Below are positions 45,301 to 52,608 of a stretch of DNA of 64,000 nucleotides, one piece after another (positions within the stretch are counted from its first letter, which is position 1; each line of letters opens with the position of its first letter). The notes under the pieces were generated by a model, which did not search any database, was not told where the DNA came from, and was given only the letters and a program-made list of their open reading frames with translations. Origin of the DNA: Leptospira brenneri. Its GTDB lineage: Bacteria > Spirochaetota > Leptospiria > Leptospirales > Leptospiraceae. Location of the stretch: positions 310,001 to 374,000 of the forward strand of contig NZ_NPDQ01000001.1 in the NCBI RefSeq assembly GCF_002812125.1, read 5' to 3'. The position numbers were made by a program, and so were the translations under genes.

Positions 45301-45548
45301 ATAAAACCACCAGTGATCCAACGGTGGTAGGAAGCGATGGGATGGTAGTAAAAGGCCCCTAAAAGGTATCCAGCTTGGAACAAACACAAAAACAGGCAGG
45401 CAAGAGCCATATGTTTTGTGGCGACAGTTTTGTCTTTTAGAGAGAAAAAGAAAGTAGTCAAGACCGCAAGGAGGACAGTGACAATTAAACTACCGAATGT
45501 ATAATAATTTGTTAGTATGTGGTCAACGGATAATATGCTTTCACTCAT
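42321..45548 (-). CDS. Membrane SpoIIE-type phosphatase with HAMP and TPR domains
   Basis: 1075 residues. An N-terminal block of about seven membrane helices (10-260) precedes a large extracytoplasmic region and another membrane helix near 525. HAMP (about 545-600, NPLYALLAGVEKVNQGNLEV) and a coiled coil (about 605-640) follow. The PP2C/SpoIIE domain spans about 645-870, with metal-site remnants in LGGDICITG and VMNGDAMGKSMQG. The C-terminal 140 residues are TPR repeats (GDDWDEA onward). The phosphatase-TPR fusion suggests a signal from the envelope controls dephosphorylation of a bound partner, perhaps a STAS protein such as 19529-19867. Catalytic completeness could not be confirmed. Confidence 0.85.
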   Translation of the reverse strand: MSESILSVDHILTNYYTFGSLIVTVLLAVLTTFFFSLKDKTVATKHMALACLFLCLFQAGYLLGAFYYHPIASYHRWITGGFIIFGITHFGQFFFRFPDNENPKAATIILAILHAVAIVVVLWFLVTVSQGERKYHFTAHHWDFNSEGPSRILSFFIAAYSFINFLILPGYRIFHVGKDKRGTLFIMLIAALIAAVVPNITNVMSRDGAMERSTYLTALVLLFTLTFFIITISFINNSSERTTFMVKIVGISFVSILLIMQAFSYLVDQEKETSFDNTAIQKALRVAEGGERSKDILFVIESDSSGQNLKKAYLPSSVNLDLPLVQADLYNTALYDEVVSLGEADYRNSLKASITKTPYYFEGYKNAILQFLEENPDSEGAELKAEVSKLIERLNRRTFINTNKLADILPDEFCEEGVKYVEKVKNVDTFRDAILKHVSECKWDGNEISGRDLRVEMLKFFRYFKPDLTRHYRKDLDGVSHYIAYMTYDSKKKVNREVGFNYRDYRAYMHKSAKLELVILAIVMFVLLVIFPLFFRSALVNPLYALLAGVEKVNQGNLEVEVPIKVNDEIGYLAESFNGMVSSIRDARRELQDYAENLEEKVKERTKELQEKMDEIHRLKVQQDGDYFLTSLLAKPLFFNANKSDNIRCDFFVHQKKTFEFRNKTGDLGGDICITGNLKLGKPDDFHRYTMVMNGDAMGKSMQGAGGSLVMGVVMNSIMARSAGNKRILNRTPDEWLTDVYEEVNAVFKSFSGTMVISATVMLIDDETGKIWYFNAEHPYSILYRDGKASFIEEELKLRKLGLDSEYPFEVQTFQLLPGDQLILGSDGRDDIDLTPDEDVRTINEDETMVLRFVEEADGDIYEIERLVKKSGDVTDDISMLSVVFKSEKSPILHSPEKDDLSHQPVDDFFDTAGDDWDEALTTSSAFEEGKALYQNGEIERAITVMRKAFLGDPTNQKLNKFLGLVSYKGKEYDIAAKVLNEFLKENEGSGEYWYYLAMSEKKLGNYERALKAAQEALKYDPENFQNLINLADVSRLLGNVDRAVTYVTRAQSIDPTNKNVLKLSKLLEKATSLN

Positions 45549-45671
45549 AGGGTCTTCTAGTTGCTAATTTAATACGAAATCGTAACAGGCGAAATAACGA
45601 AATCAATTCATTTTCCAACCTTCCCGAGCAAATCGGAGGGACTCACCAATTGCCCGGTCAGATAGGAGAAA

Positions 45672-46556
45672 CTAACGATTTGCGATAAAACAATCAATCC
45701 CATCGTATTTCAATTTTGATTTGAGAGATTCTGCTTTTGTGCGGTCTGCAAAATCCCCAACTTGAACTACGAACTTTCCATCTCTTGGAGTTACGAACAC
45801 AGATTGGTTGTATTCAGATTTAATACTTTCTTGGTATTTTAAGGCTCTTTCTTTTTCTTGGAAGACCCCTACTTGTACTGTGAAATTTTTTCCAGCAGTT
45901 GTTGGTTTAACGACACCTGGTTTGACTGGAGTCAGTTTTTCTGGTTTTGCGGGAGCATCATCCAAAAGGTCTGCATCATCCAAATCATCGGCCAAATCTT
46001 CTTCCCCTTTTTTGAGAACTTTGATTCCGACCTTTGTAATCCCTTTATCTTTAAACTCTAAAAGTTCTGCCGTTTTTTCGGATACATCAACGATTCGTTC
46101 GTCGACAAAAGGCCCACGATCATTGATACGAACGACAGCTTCTTTATTATTTTCCAAGTTTTGGATTTTGATCATACTTCCAATAGGGAGTGTTCTATGA
46201 GCTCCCGTCATTTTCATTCGATCAAATGGTTCTCCGCTGGCAGTGGGGCGACCTTGAAATTTTTGTCCATACCAAGAAGACAAACCCACTTCATCAAAGT
46301 TCTCTGCAGGTTTTTTGCTAGGGATGGCCGCCACTGCAGCAGGAGCCGCTGTTTTGGAATTAGAATCTAAATCATCTATGATGGAACGTGCTACCGGATC
46401 ATCGGATTTGGTGTTGCTCACAGGTTTTGATTTCTGTGAACGTTCGAAAAATATATCTTCAGGATCTCCTGAAGCACTATAATCTCTTCGGGTAGCATCT
46501 GCGGAACTGCAGGACACCAGCCACAATATCATGGATATAAGTATGAGTCTTTGCAT
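45672..46556 (-). CDS. rlpA: RlpA-like lytic transglycosylase lipoprotein with SPOR domain
   Basis: 294 residues. Lipobox LVSCSS at the N-terminus. The double-psi beta-barrel domain has SSWYGQKFQGRPTASGEPF and INDRGPFVDERIVDVS, the RlpA signature. The C-terminal SPOR domain (about 225-294; FTVQVGVFQEKERAL and VVQVGDFADRTKAE) binds denuded peptidoglycan. RlpA cleaves naked glycan strands at division septa in some bacteria; whether this one is active is not known. Divergent from a TPR gene. Confidence 0.92.
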   Translation of the reverse strand: MQRLILISMILWLVSCSSADATRRDYSASGDPEDIFFERSQKSKPVSNTKSDDPVARSIIDDLDSNSKTAAPAAVAAIPSKKPAENFDEVGLSSWYGQKFQGRPTASGEPFDRMKMTGAHRTLPIGSMIKIQNLENNKEAVVRINDRGPFVDERIVDVSEKTAELLEFKDKGITKVGIKVLKKGEEDLADDLDDADLLDDAPAKPEKLTPVKPGVVKPTTAGKNFTVQVGVFQEKERALKYQESIKSEYNQSVFVTPRDGKFVVQVGDFADRTKAESLKSKLKYDGIDCFIANR

Positions 46557-46587
46557 AACTTTCCCCTTCCTCTGGACTCTTGTGTGT

Positions 46588-46605
46588 ACCTTTCGGAAGG
46601 TTTTT
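46588..46605 (+). terminator. Compact intrinsic terminator in the rlpA-TPR intergenic region
   Basis: ACCTT, a TCGG loop and AAGGT (46588-46601) are followed at once by a T run (46601-46605). Orientation is plus, but the nearest plus-strand gene starts downstream at 46665. It may be an attenuator in that gene's leader or a stop for transcripts leaving rlpA's control region. Confidence 0.5.
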
Positions 46606-46664
46606 CCATTCTCCTGATAAAATTTCTCGGGGGAGATTCATTTCTGAAACGATAATCGCTCTGT

Positions 46665-47570
46665 ATGGCACAAGAAATCCAATCTCTATTCAACGAGGCT
46701 GTCCGTTTGGAGCGAAATGGAGAATGGGATCGCGCCGAGACACAATACAAACTTTTACTCGCAAAAGACCCCAATTACCATCTAGCCTTGCAGAATTTGG
46801 GAGTGATTTATGCCAAACAAGGAAAACATGCAGATGCAATTCCATTGTTTTCCAAGGCCTATAAACTTCATGCCAATGTGAAAAATTGTTATAATTTGGC
46901 AGTTTCTCTTTATAAACATGAGGAAACGGAAAAGGCGATTAGTTTTTTAAAACAAACTTTGACCTTCGAAAAGAAGTTTATTTCTGCACACCTTTTACTG
47001 GCCCAAGCCTATCAGAAGTTAGGCAACGATGAAAAAACCGAAGTTTATCTAACAAATGTTATTAAAATTGAACCAGACCATAAATCAGCTTTAGGAGGGC
47101 TTGCGATGTTTTATTACGAAAGGAATCGTTTTCCAGAAAGTTTAAAAATGATCGAACGTTACTTAATTCTTTATCCCGGAAATGCTCAGTTAAAAATCAT
47201 CCAATCAGAGATCCTTGCCAAACAAGGAAATTATAAAGCCTCAGCCACTTTACTTTCAACGATGGCAAAAGAAGATGTTGGGTTCACTAATTTTAATGAA
47301 AGTTTGCAAGCTGCCTGGCAAGAGGAAGATGGGGTTGCCCATGATAGTTTGGTTCGGATCCAATCCAAAGCAAAGAAGAAACTAAAAGAATTCCAAACTA
47401 AGTTAGAACTTTCAAAAGAAAATCCAGAAGAGTTTTCACCGCCCGATGCACAAGAAGCTTTGGATTTGAGTTTGTTGTATCTTTTCAATGGTAATCCTGA
47501 AAAAGCGATGCAATATTTGGTATTTGCACAAAAGATGAAGGAAAAGACTGACCCAGATAGGCAATCCTAG
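46665..47570 (+). CDS. TPR-repeat protein
   Basis: 301 residues, soluble. About six TPR units: LFNEAVRLERNGEWDRAETQ, ALQNLGVIYAKQGKHADAI and so on through LALQ and ALGGLAMFYYERN. The C-terminus is charged and coiled. It scaffolds protein contacts; partners unknown. Its stop precedes the TTG of the following lipoprotein gene by one base. No signal peptide is visible. Confidence 0.8.
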   Translation: MAQEIQSLFNEAVRLERNGEWDRAETQYKLLLAKDPNYHLALQNLGVIYAKQGKHADAIPLFSKAYKLHANVKNCYNLAVSLYKHEETEKAISFLKQTLTFEKKFISAHLLLAQAYQKLGNDEKTEVYLTNVIKIEPDHKSALGGLAMFYYERNRFPESLKMIERYLILYPGNAQLKIIQSEILAKQGNYKASATLLSTMAKEDVGFTNFNESLQAAWQEEDGVAHDSLVRIQSKAKKKLKEFQTKLELSKENPEEFSPPDAQEALDLSLLYLFNGNPEKAMQYLVFAQKMKEKTDPDRQS

Positions 47571-47571
47571 A

Positions 47572-48495
47572 TTGAAATTTCTAATTTTCTACATTCTCTT
47601 TATTTCTCAAATTTTGTTTTCATTTGGATGTCGGTATTCCATCGCGAAACAAGACGAGTTGGAATCAGATACTTTGTTTCTGGAAGCGGTTAGTTCCAAT
47701 GCGACAGACTGTAATGCCGAAGGGATTCGACTGTCTAAATCCATCCAGCTGGATCAGGCGGAAGTGGTTTGGGATAAATGCATCCAAACCAATCCAAATG
47801 AAGTTGGGGTTCATTTGAATCGACTTCGGTTTTATTTTTTATTAGATGAATACGAATCATTCAAACAAAAGGTAAGTAAAGAAGCTCCCTCCCGTTCGTC
47901 CGTCACGTATACGAATATTTTAAAAGAATTGGAAATCCGACTGCGAAATGAAGAAAGAGTCATTTTGTTGGATGCGCTCTCTCGAGTGAAGGGTTGGGAA
48001 TTATATTCTTACGAAGAACTTGCCAATTATTATTTACAAACAGGTAACTTTGCTTATGCGGAAGGTTACTTCAACCAAATTTTAGAAGTAGTTCCTTTTC
48101 ATGAAAATGCGTTGTATGGAATGGCAGACATTCAAGTTCAAAAAAGTAATTGGTATGGCCTCCTTGATTATGCGAAGTCTTTAGAAGTTGCAGCGAAGAA
48201 AAATAAGGAATTTCATTTTTACTTTGTAAAAGCAAACTACGAACTAGGTCGTTATGAATTAGCACTCAAATGGGCAGAGTCGGCTACAGCGGAAGAAAAA
48301 ACCCAAATTGGTTTTTTAGAAGTTTGGCGAGATACCCTCCTTGTTTTAAAAGATTCTCCGAGATGGGAAGGACTTTTGCCTTACTACCGTAAGGCGGTTG
48401 AAAAAGGATATGCGGTTCCTGAATCGACTTTTTTCCCGACTCTTTCGAAAGAAGGAAAAGATGTTAGAAAGGCTTCCCGATCGGGAAGAACTTAA
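47572..48495 (+). CDS. TPR-like lipoprotein
   Basis: 307 residues with a TTG start one base after the upstream stop. Signal peptide with lipobox FSFGC (Cys about 20). Helical repeats such as GVHLNRLRFYFLLDEYESF and YLQTGNFAYAEGYFNQ are TPR-like. It is probably an envelope-anchored partner of the preceding cytosolic TPR protein. No enzyme motif seen. Confidence 0.7.
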   Translation: MKFLIFYILFISQILFSFGCRYSIAKQDELESDTLFLEAVSSNATDCNAEGIRLSKSIQLDQAEVVWDKCIQTNPNEVGVHLNRLRFYFLLDEYESFKQKVSKEAPSRSSVTYTNILKELEIRLRNEERVILLDALSRVKGWELYSYEELANYYLQTGNFAYAEGYFNQILEVVPFHENALYGMADIQVQKSNWYGLLDYAKSLEVAAKKNKEFHFYFVKANYELGRYELALKWAESATAEEKTQIGFLEVWRDTLLVLKDSPRWEGLLPYYRKAVEKGYAVPESTFFPTLSKEGKDVRKASRSGRT

Positions 48496-48496
48496 A

Positions 48497-48520
48497 CCGA
48501 GTATTTCAGATTGAACTCGG
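48497..48520. terminator. Bidirectional hairpin between TPR lipoprotein and folP
   Basis: CCGAGT (48497-48502) pairs with ACTCGG (48515-48520), and the loop can add a TTCA/TGAA pair. It starts right after the lipoprotein stop and lies 12 bases from the convergent folP stop. A run of five A residues follows on the plus strand, and TTT on the minus strand. Confidence 0.45.
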
Positions 48521-48532
48521 AAAAATTGTAGT

Positions 48533-49348
48533 TCATTCCATTTCCTGACATAAGTTCCAAATTTTCTCTGCTTGTCTCAGCTTGAGGACGTTATGCGTCC
48601 GAATGAATGGGATTTTGAATCGTAAGAGATGGAGTTCACAAGCCAAAGTCGCAAATTCTCTCTCTGCTACTGGAAGTTCACCCAAAACTTTACCAAGAAA
48701 GGATTTTCTGGAAACTCCTACCATTAATTGCGGAAATTCTAGTTTGAGGATTTCTAAATCTTTTAGGACTCGGAAAGAAACCATTGGGTCCTGACTTAAA
48801 AAAAATCCCATTCCTGGATCGTAGTATAGAGCTGATTCGGGAATGTCCATGGCGAGTAAATCCGAACGTCGATCCCGAAAAAAGGTTTGGATTTTTCTTA
48901 CTACTTTTTCTGGTGTAAGGTCGGATGTTTTTTTCGCAATATTTTTGTTATGCGAATGCATGATGATGAGTTTTAGGTCTTGGTGTTTTTTTGTGTAGGA
49001 AGAGAGAAAACTACGGTCACCTTCGTAGGTAAATCCGGAGATATCATTGATACAACTTACACCCGCTTCAATACCCTTTCTTTGTACTTCTGGGCGAAAA
49101 CTGTCCAAGCTGATCCGTACTCCCTTGGGGACAAAATGCCGAATCACTGGCTCCACTCGTTTCCATTCTTCTTCCTCGGAGACTAAAGTAGCTTCGATGT
49201 TAGATGATTGACCAGATACATCTAACCAATCGGCCCCTTCCTGCAAAAGTTGGGTTCCATGGTCGATTGCGATATCTGGGTTCAGGAATTTTCCCCCGTC
49301 ACTAAAAGAGTCTGTGGTAATGTTTAAGATTCCGAAGATTTCGGCCAT
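48533..49348 (-). CDS. folP: Dihydropteroate synthase
   Basis: 271 residues. It joins p-aminobenzoate to the pterin pyrophosphate in folate synthesis and is the sulfonamide target. Motifs: ILNITTDSFSDGG (pterin site), DVSGQSSN near 41, DISGFTYEG, DPGMGFFLSQD near 165 and GVSRKSFLG near 208. Stand-alone gene; no folC or folK neighbour. Confidence 0.96.
   Translation of the reverse strand: MAEIFGILNITTDSFSDGGKFLNPDIAIDHGTQLLQEGADWLDVSGQSSNIEATLVSEEEEWKRVEPVIRHFVPKGVRISLDSFRPEVQRKGIEAGVSCINDISGFTYEGDRSFLSSYTKKHQDLKLIIMHSHNKNIAKKTSDLTPEKVVRKIQTFFRDRRSDLLAMDIPESALYYDPGMGFFLSQDPMVSFRVLKDLEILKLEFPQLMVGVSRKSFLGKVLGELPVAEREFATLACELHLLRFKIPFIRTHNVLKLRQAEKIWNLCQEME
48947..48956 (-). repeat. Dispersed decamer, copy 9 (inverted)
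   Basis: GTTATGCGAA on the plus strand, inside folP, read as Ser-His-Asn. Confidence 0.6.
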
Positions 49349-49398
49349 GAATGAGAAGGATTATGGGTAAACCTTCCCCTAAAAGCCTTATTTTTCCC

Positions 49399-49428
49399 TT
49401 GGCAGAAAAATCCGATCGGCCGATACAT
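49399..49428 (+). promoter_or_regulatory. Probable promoter of the envelope operon
   Basis: TTGGCA (49399-49404) and ATACAT (49423-49428) are separated by 18 bases and lie 15 bases before the ATG at 49443, which has an AGGAG ribosome binding site (49429-49433). The spacer contains the perfect palindrome ATCGGCCGAT (49415-49424), which may be an operator. Confidence 0.4.
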
Positions 49429-49442
49429 AGGAGAGACGGCAG

Positions 49443-51455
49443 ATGAAAAAATTCCTTATTTCCTTAATCATTTTGGCATTCCCACTTCTGGCCCAACCTT
49501 TACCGAAAGTGAAGGACGTAAGGTTTTACCAGCCTCTTAATACTCAAAATGTGGAATACAATCCTATTATTTCCCCAACCGGAAGATATTTGGTTTTCCA
49601 ATCCAATCGGCCCGGTGGTGAAGGAGGGATGGATATTTGGATTTCAGAAAACCAAAGTTTTCCTGATCGAATGAAATTGCCAGTTTGGTCTCCTCCTAAG
49701 AATTTTCGTGAACTCAATACAACTAATTTCGAAGGAATGTTTTCGATTCTTTTTGATGAAGAGGAAAAACCGTACGAATTGTACTTTACTTCGGTTCGTG
49801 ACAAAACCCAAGCCGATCCAAAAAAGAACCGAGAAGGTTATGATGGACTCAATTTATATTATACAAAAATAAACCCAAGGACTGGTCTTTGGGCTGTTCC
49901 CATTCATCTGAATGAAGTAAGTTCTCATTTTGAAGATAAAATGCCTGCTGTTTCGCCTGATGGATGTTCTATGGTATTTTCTTCAAACCGCCCTGGGGGA
50001 ATGGGAGGTTTTGATCTTTGGATTTCAAAAAGAGAACCTACGACCGTAACAAAAGAAATCGTTCCTGATAAACCAAAAATTAAATGTAGGGATGGGGTTT
50101 GGCAAAAACCAATTTCTCTGGGAACAACTATTAATACCAAAGATGATGAAATTAGTCCCAATTATCACTGGGACGGATTACGATTGTATTTTAGCTCCAA
50201 TCGTGAGGACAAAAATCGCAAATTTAGTTTTTACTATAGCGAATACAGTGAAGTCCAAAATCGTTTTGAAACTCCTGTTTTATTAGGCTCTCCATTTAAT
50301 ACCAAGCAACAACTGTCAGGCGAATCTACCGGTTTTCCTTTTGATACTCCCGCTGATTATTCGACTTATAGCCTTTGGGAAGAAAGTGATAACGAAGGGA
50401 TCTCTGTCACGTTTGATGACCTGTGGTTTTACTTTTCTTCCAATCGTCCTGGTGGTGAAGGGCAATTTGATATCTATAGAACGATGGTTCCTGAGGACTT
50501 ACGTCGTAGTTATGAATTTATTTTCCGAGGTCTTGTGTTAGATGGTTCTGAAGCCATTATGATTGGGCTTGATTCTACTTTAAAAATCTATGATGATACA
50601 AGACCAATCCAAGTCATTACTTCGAAACGTATTGGTGGAGACCTTTCTCTGGCAGATGCGGAGAATTTTAGAACTACCATCAAAACGGGAAAACTTTACC
50701 GAGTGGAAGTTTCTTCTCCCGGATTTCATCCCACAGAAGTACTTTTGGATTTAAGAGGGAATGTTGGGAAAGATAAAGAACAATACTCTCAAATCATTTT
50801 ACAGCCCATCCGCCCAATCAAAGACGAACGACCTGATAAAACCATCCAGGGAATTCGATTCATTGTTAAAGATAAGAAAACAGATTTGGTAATTCCAAAT
50901 GCTATTTGTTATTATTTTGATGATCTAACTCGGAAGGGTAAATCGTTAGAATCGAAAGATAGCCGTTTTGACTTGGATAAATCTCCTACTATGGATTTTG
51001 AAATTTTGGTAAGGGCCAAGGGATTCAAAGAAGAAACCTTCCTTTTTTCCAAAGACAAAATTCCAACAATGGAAGGGAAAGAAACGGTTCTTTATCTCCG
51101 AAATTTAAATGATTTTGACAATTTGTACAATACAATTATTTATTTCCCATTCAACGAACGGGTATTGAGTGATGAAGATAAGAAAAAATTAGATCTTTTC
51201 TCAGACTTCCTCATCCAACATAAAAATGAAAAAGTTGAAATTGGTGGACATACTGATAATGTAGGGAATAAAGAATACAATATCAGTTTGAGCGAAGATA
51301 GGGCTCTTTCGGTGTATCAGTATTTGCGACTGAAAGGTGTTCCTAAGGATCGAATGAAGGTACAAGCTTACCATTATTCGCAGCCAATAGCGGAAAATGA
51401 GACAGAAGAAGGACGATCTCGTAACAGACGTGTGAATTTCAAAAAGATAGACTAG
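49443..51455 (+). CDS. Beta-propeller and OmpA-C peptidoglycan-binding protein
   Basis: 670 residues with a signal peptide (about 1-17, LAFPLLAQP). PD40/TolB-like blades appear as LVFQSNRPGGEGGMDIWIS, MVFSSNRPGGMGGFDLWIS and FYFSSNRPGGEGQFDIYRT. A carboxypeptidase-regulatory-like region covers about 365-560. The C-terminal OmpA domain (565-670, YFPFNERVLSDEDKKKLD, GGHTDNVGN, SRNRRVNF) binds peptidoglycan. It likely tethers the outer membrane or a secretion complex to the wall. First gene of a five-gene operon; the next gene starts one base after its stop. Confidence 0.9.
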   Translation: MKKFLISLIILAFPLLAQPLPKVKDVRFYQPLNTQNVEYNPIISPTGRYLVFQSNRPGGEGGMDIWISENQSFPDRMKLPVWSPPKNFRELNTTNFEGMFSILFDEEEKPYELYFTSVRDKTQADPKKNREGYDGLNLYYTKINPRTGLWAVPIHLNEVSSHFEDKMPAVSPDGCSMVFSSNRPGGMGGFDLWISKREPTTVTKEIVPDKPKIKCRDGVWQKPISLGTTINTKDDEISPNYHWDGLRLYFSSNREDKNRKFSFYYSEYSEVQNRFETPVLLGSPFNTKQQLSGESTGFPFDTPADYSTYSLWEESDNEGISVTFDDLWFYFSSNRPGGEGQFDIYRTMVPEDLRRSYEFIFRGLVLDGSEAIMIGLDSTLKIYDDTRPIQVITSKRIGGDLSLADAENFRTTIKTGKLYRVEVSSPGFHPTEVLLDLRGNVGKDKEQYSQIILQPIRPIKDERPDKTIQGIRFIVKDKKTDLVIPNAICYYFDDLTRKGKSLESKDSRFDLDKSPTMDFEILVRAKGFKEETFLFSKDKIPTMEGKETVLYLRNLNDFDNLYNTIIYFPFNERVLSDEDKKKLDLFSDFLIQHKNEKVEIGGHTDNVGNKEYNISLSEDRALSVYQYLRLKGVPKDRMKVQAYHYSQPIAENETEEGRSRNRRVNFKKID

Positions 51456-51456
51456 T

Positions 51457-52581
51457 ATGATCAATCGCGTAAAAATTCATTTCGACCAAGAAAGAGAATA
51501 CCTCCCCTTAGAGGCCATTCGTGTTTTGCCTGAATTCTATAAACAGATGATGGGCGCTAGTGGATTGTATCTAAAAGGATATGACACTCTCATTCGAGTG
51601 AAGTTTAAAGGGGAGAGACCTGATGGAGCTCATATTTGGGAATTGGAAACCATTCCTGAACTTATCGAAACAATTTTTACCGTACAAGCTACCCCTGAAT
51701 TTCATGTAGAAGTAGATTATGAATTAGTTAATCAGAAGGACAACCTTCTACTTGGAAAAATAATCGACCGAAGACAAACTTATGCTACAAGACGAGATCC
51801 CAGAAATGAAAAAGTGCGCGGGAATGCGGTCGCATCAAACTTTTTGGTTGCAAAAACAAATATCGATTTTTCCAAGTTAACAGGAGTTAGTTCCCAGGTA
51901 ATTCTTTCTGATATCCAACGTACTGTTTTAAAAAATTTTCCTCAGTCAAAAGTGGTGTTTCTTTCTGGATCAATTCATAGTGATGAAATTGATTTGATGA
52001 AGGAACATAAAAAACCAATGTTTATTTTAGATACTGAAACCTTTGAATCTTTTCCTTCGGAAGATGTTTTTGATCCCAAAAAAACCTTCGAAGATGAGTT
52101 TTTGTTGGATGATAAAGTCCAAGAATATAAAAAGAAAAAAATCGGTTCTTATATTTATTACCCGCTATTTATACAAATGAAAGATATGCATTTTTTTGCA
52201 TATCTTTCCCTCGAAACAGAAAGGCCTGGGATTCCCAGTGAAGTATTGGATCTGTTTAAAGAGGTTGAACGTACGTTTCAAGAAAGAATTATGGACTCAA
52301 ACACCCATATTCTTGATGTCAAACAAAACGTACTGAACGTTTCCAGAGGCGGTGTTGCCTTGGAAATCAACGATATGGAAATTATCAAAGCACTGAAAGT
52401 GAAACCCTCATTTACTTTGGATATCAACTTCAAATTGCAGGCACCGATTCGGATGGCGATTGAATTACGTCACTTAGAAGAAGTGAATGATTATTTTAGA
52501 GTGGGTGGAAGGATCACAGGTGTCAGCGGAGATAAAAAAGCCAAAGAGATTTACCATAGTCTTATCGATTTTTTTGGTTAG
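51457..52581 (+). CDS. DUF1577-like protein with PilZ-like C-terminus
   Basis: 374 residues, no membrane segment. It fits the leptospiral DUF1577 type as I recall it. The C-terminal part has NVSRGGVALEI near 293, the (D/N)xSxxG motif of PilZ domains that bind c-di-GMP. The matching RxxxR motif is not seen close upstream, where RTFQER (one residue longer) occurs. A basic RRxxxxR-type stretch (RRQTYATRRDPR) lies near residue 105. c-di-GMP binding is therefore doubtful. It is between the OmpA-type protein and hisS, 27 bases from hisS. Confidence 0.6.
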   Translation: MINRVKIHFDQEREYLPLEAIRVLPEFYKQMMGASGLYLKGYDTLIRVKFKGERPDGAHIWELETIPELIETIFTVQATPEFHVEVDYELVNQKDNLLLGKIIDRRQTYATRRDPRNEKVRGNAVASNFLVAKTNIDFSKLTGVSSQVILSDIQRTVLKNFPQSKVVFLSGSIHSDEIDLMKEHKKPMFILDTETFESFPSEDVFDPKKTFEDEFLLDDKVQEYKKKKIGSYIYYPLFIQMKDMHFFAYLSLETERPGIPSEVLDLFKEVERTFQERIMDSNTHILDVKQNVLNVSRGGVALEINDMEIIKALKVKPSFTLDINFKLQAPIRMAIELRHLEEVNDYFRVGGRITGVSGDKKAKEIYHSLIDFFG

Positions 52582-52608
52582 TCCGCAAAGCTCAATAGGG
52601 GCCATACA

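Noticed and set aside
45808..46200. Plus-strand frame of 130 codons opposite rlpA
   Set aside because: Ser/Pro-rich antisense shadow of the RlpA and SPOR coding region.
46551..46560. TTTGCATAAC near the rlpA start as another decamer copy
   Set aside because: It lacks the central CG, so it was not counted with the TTCGCATAAC series.
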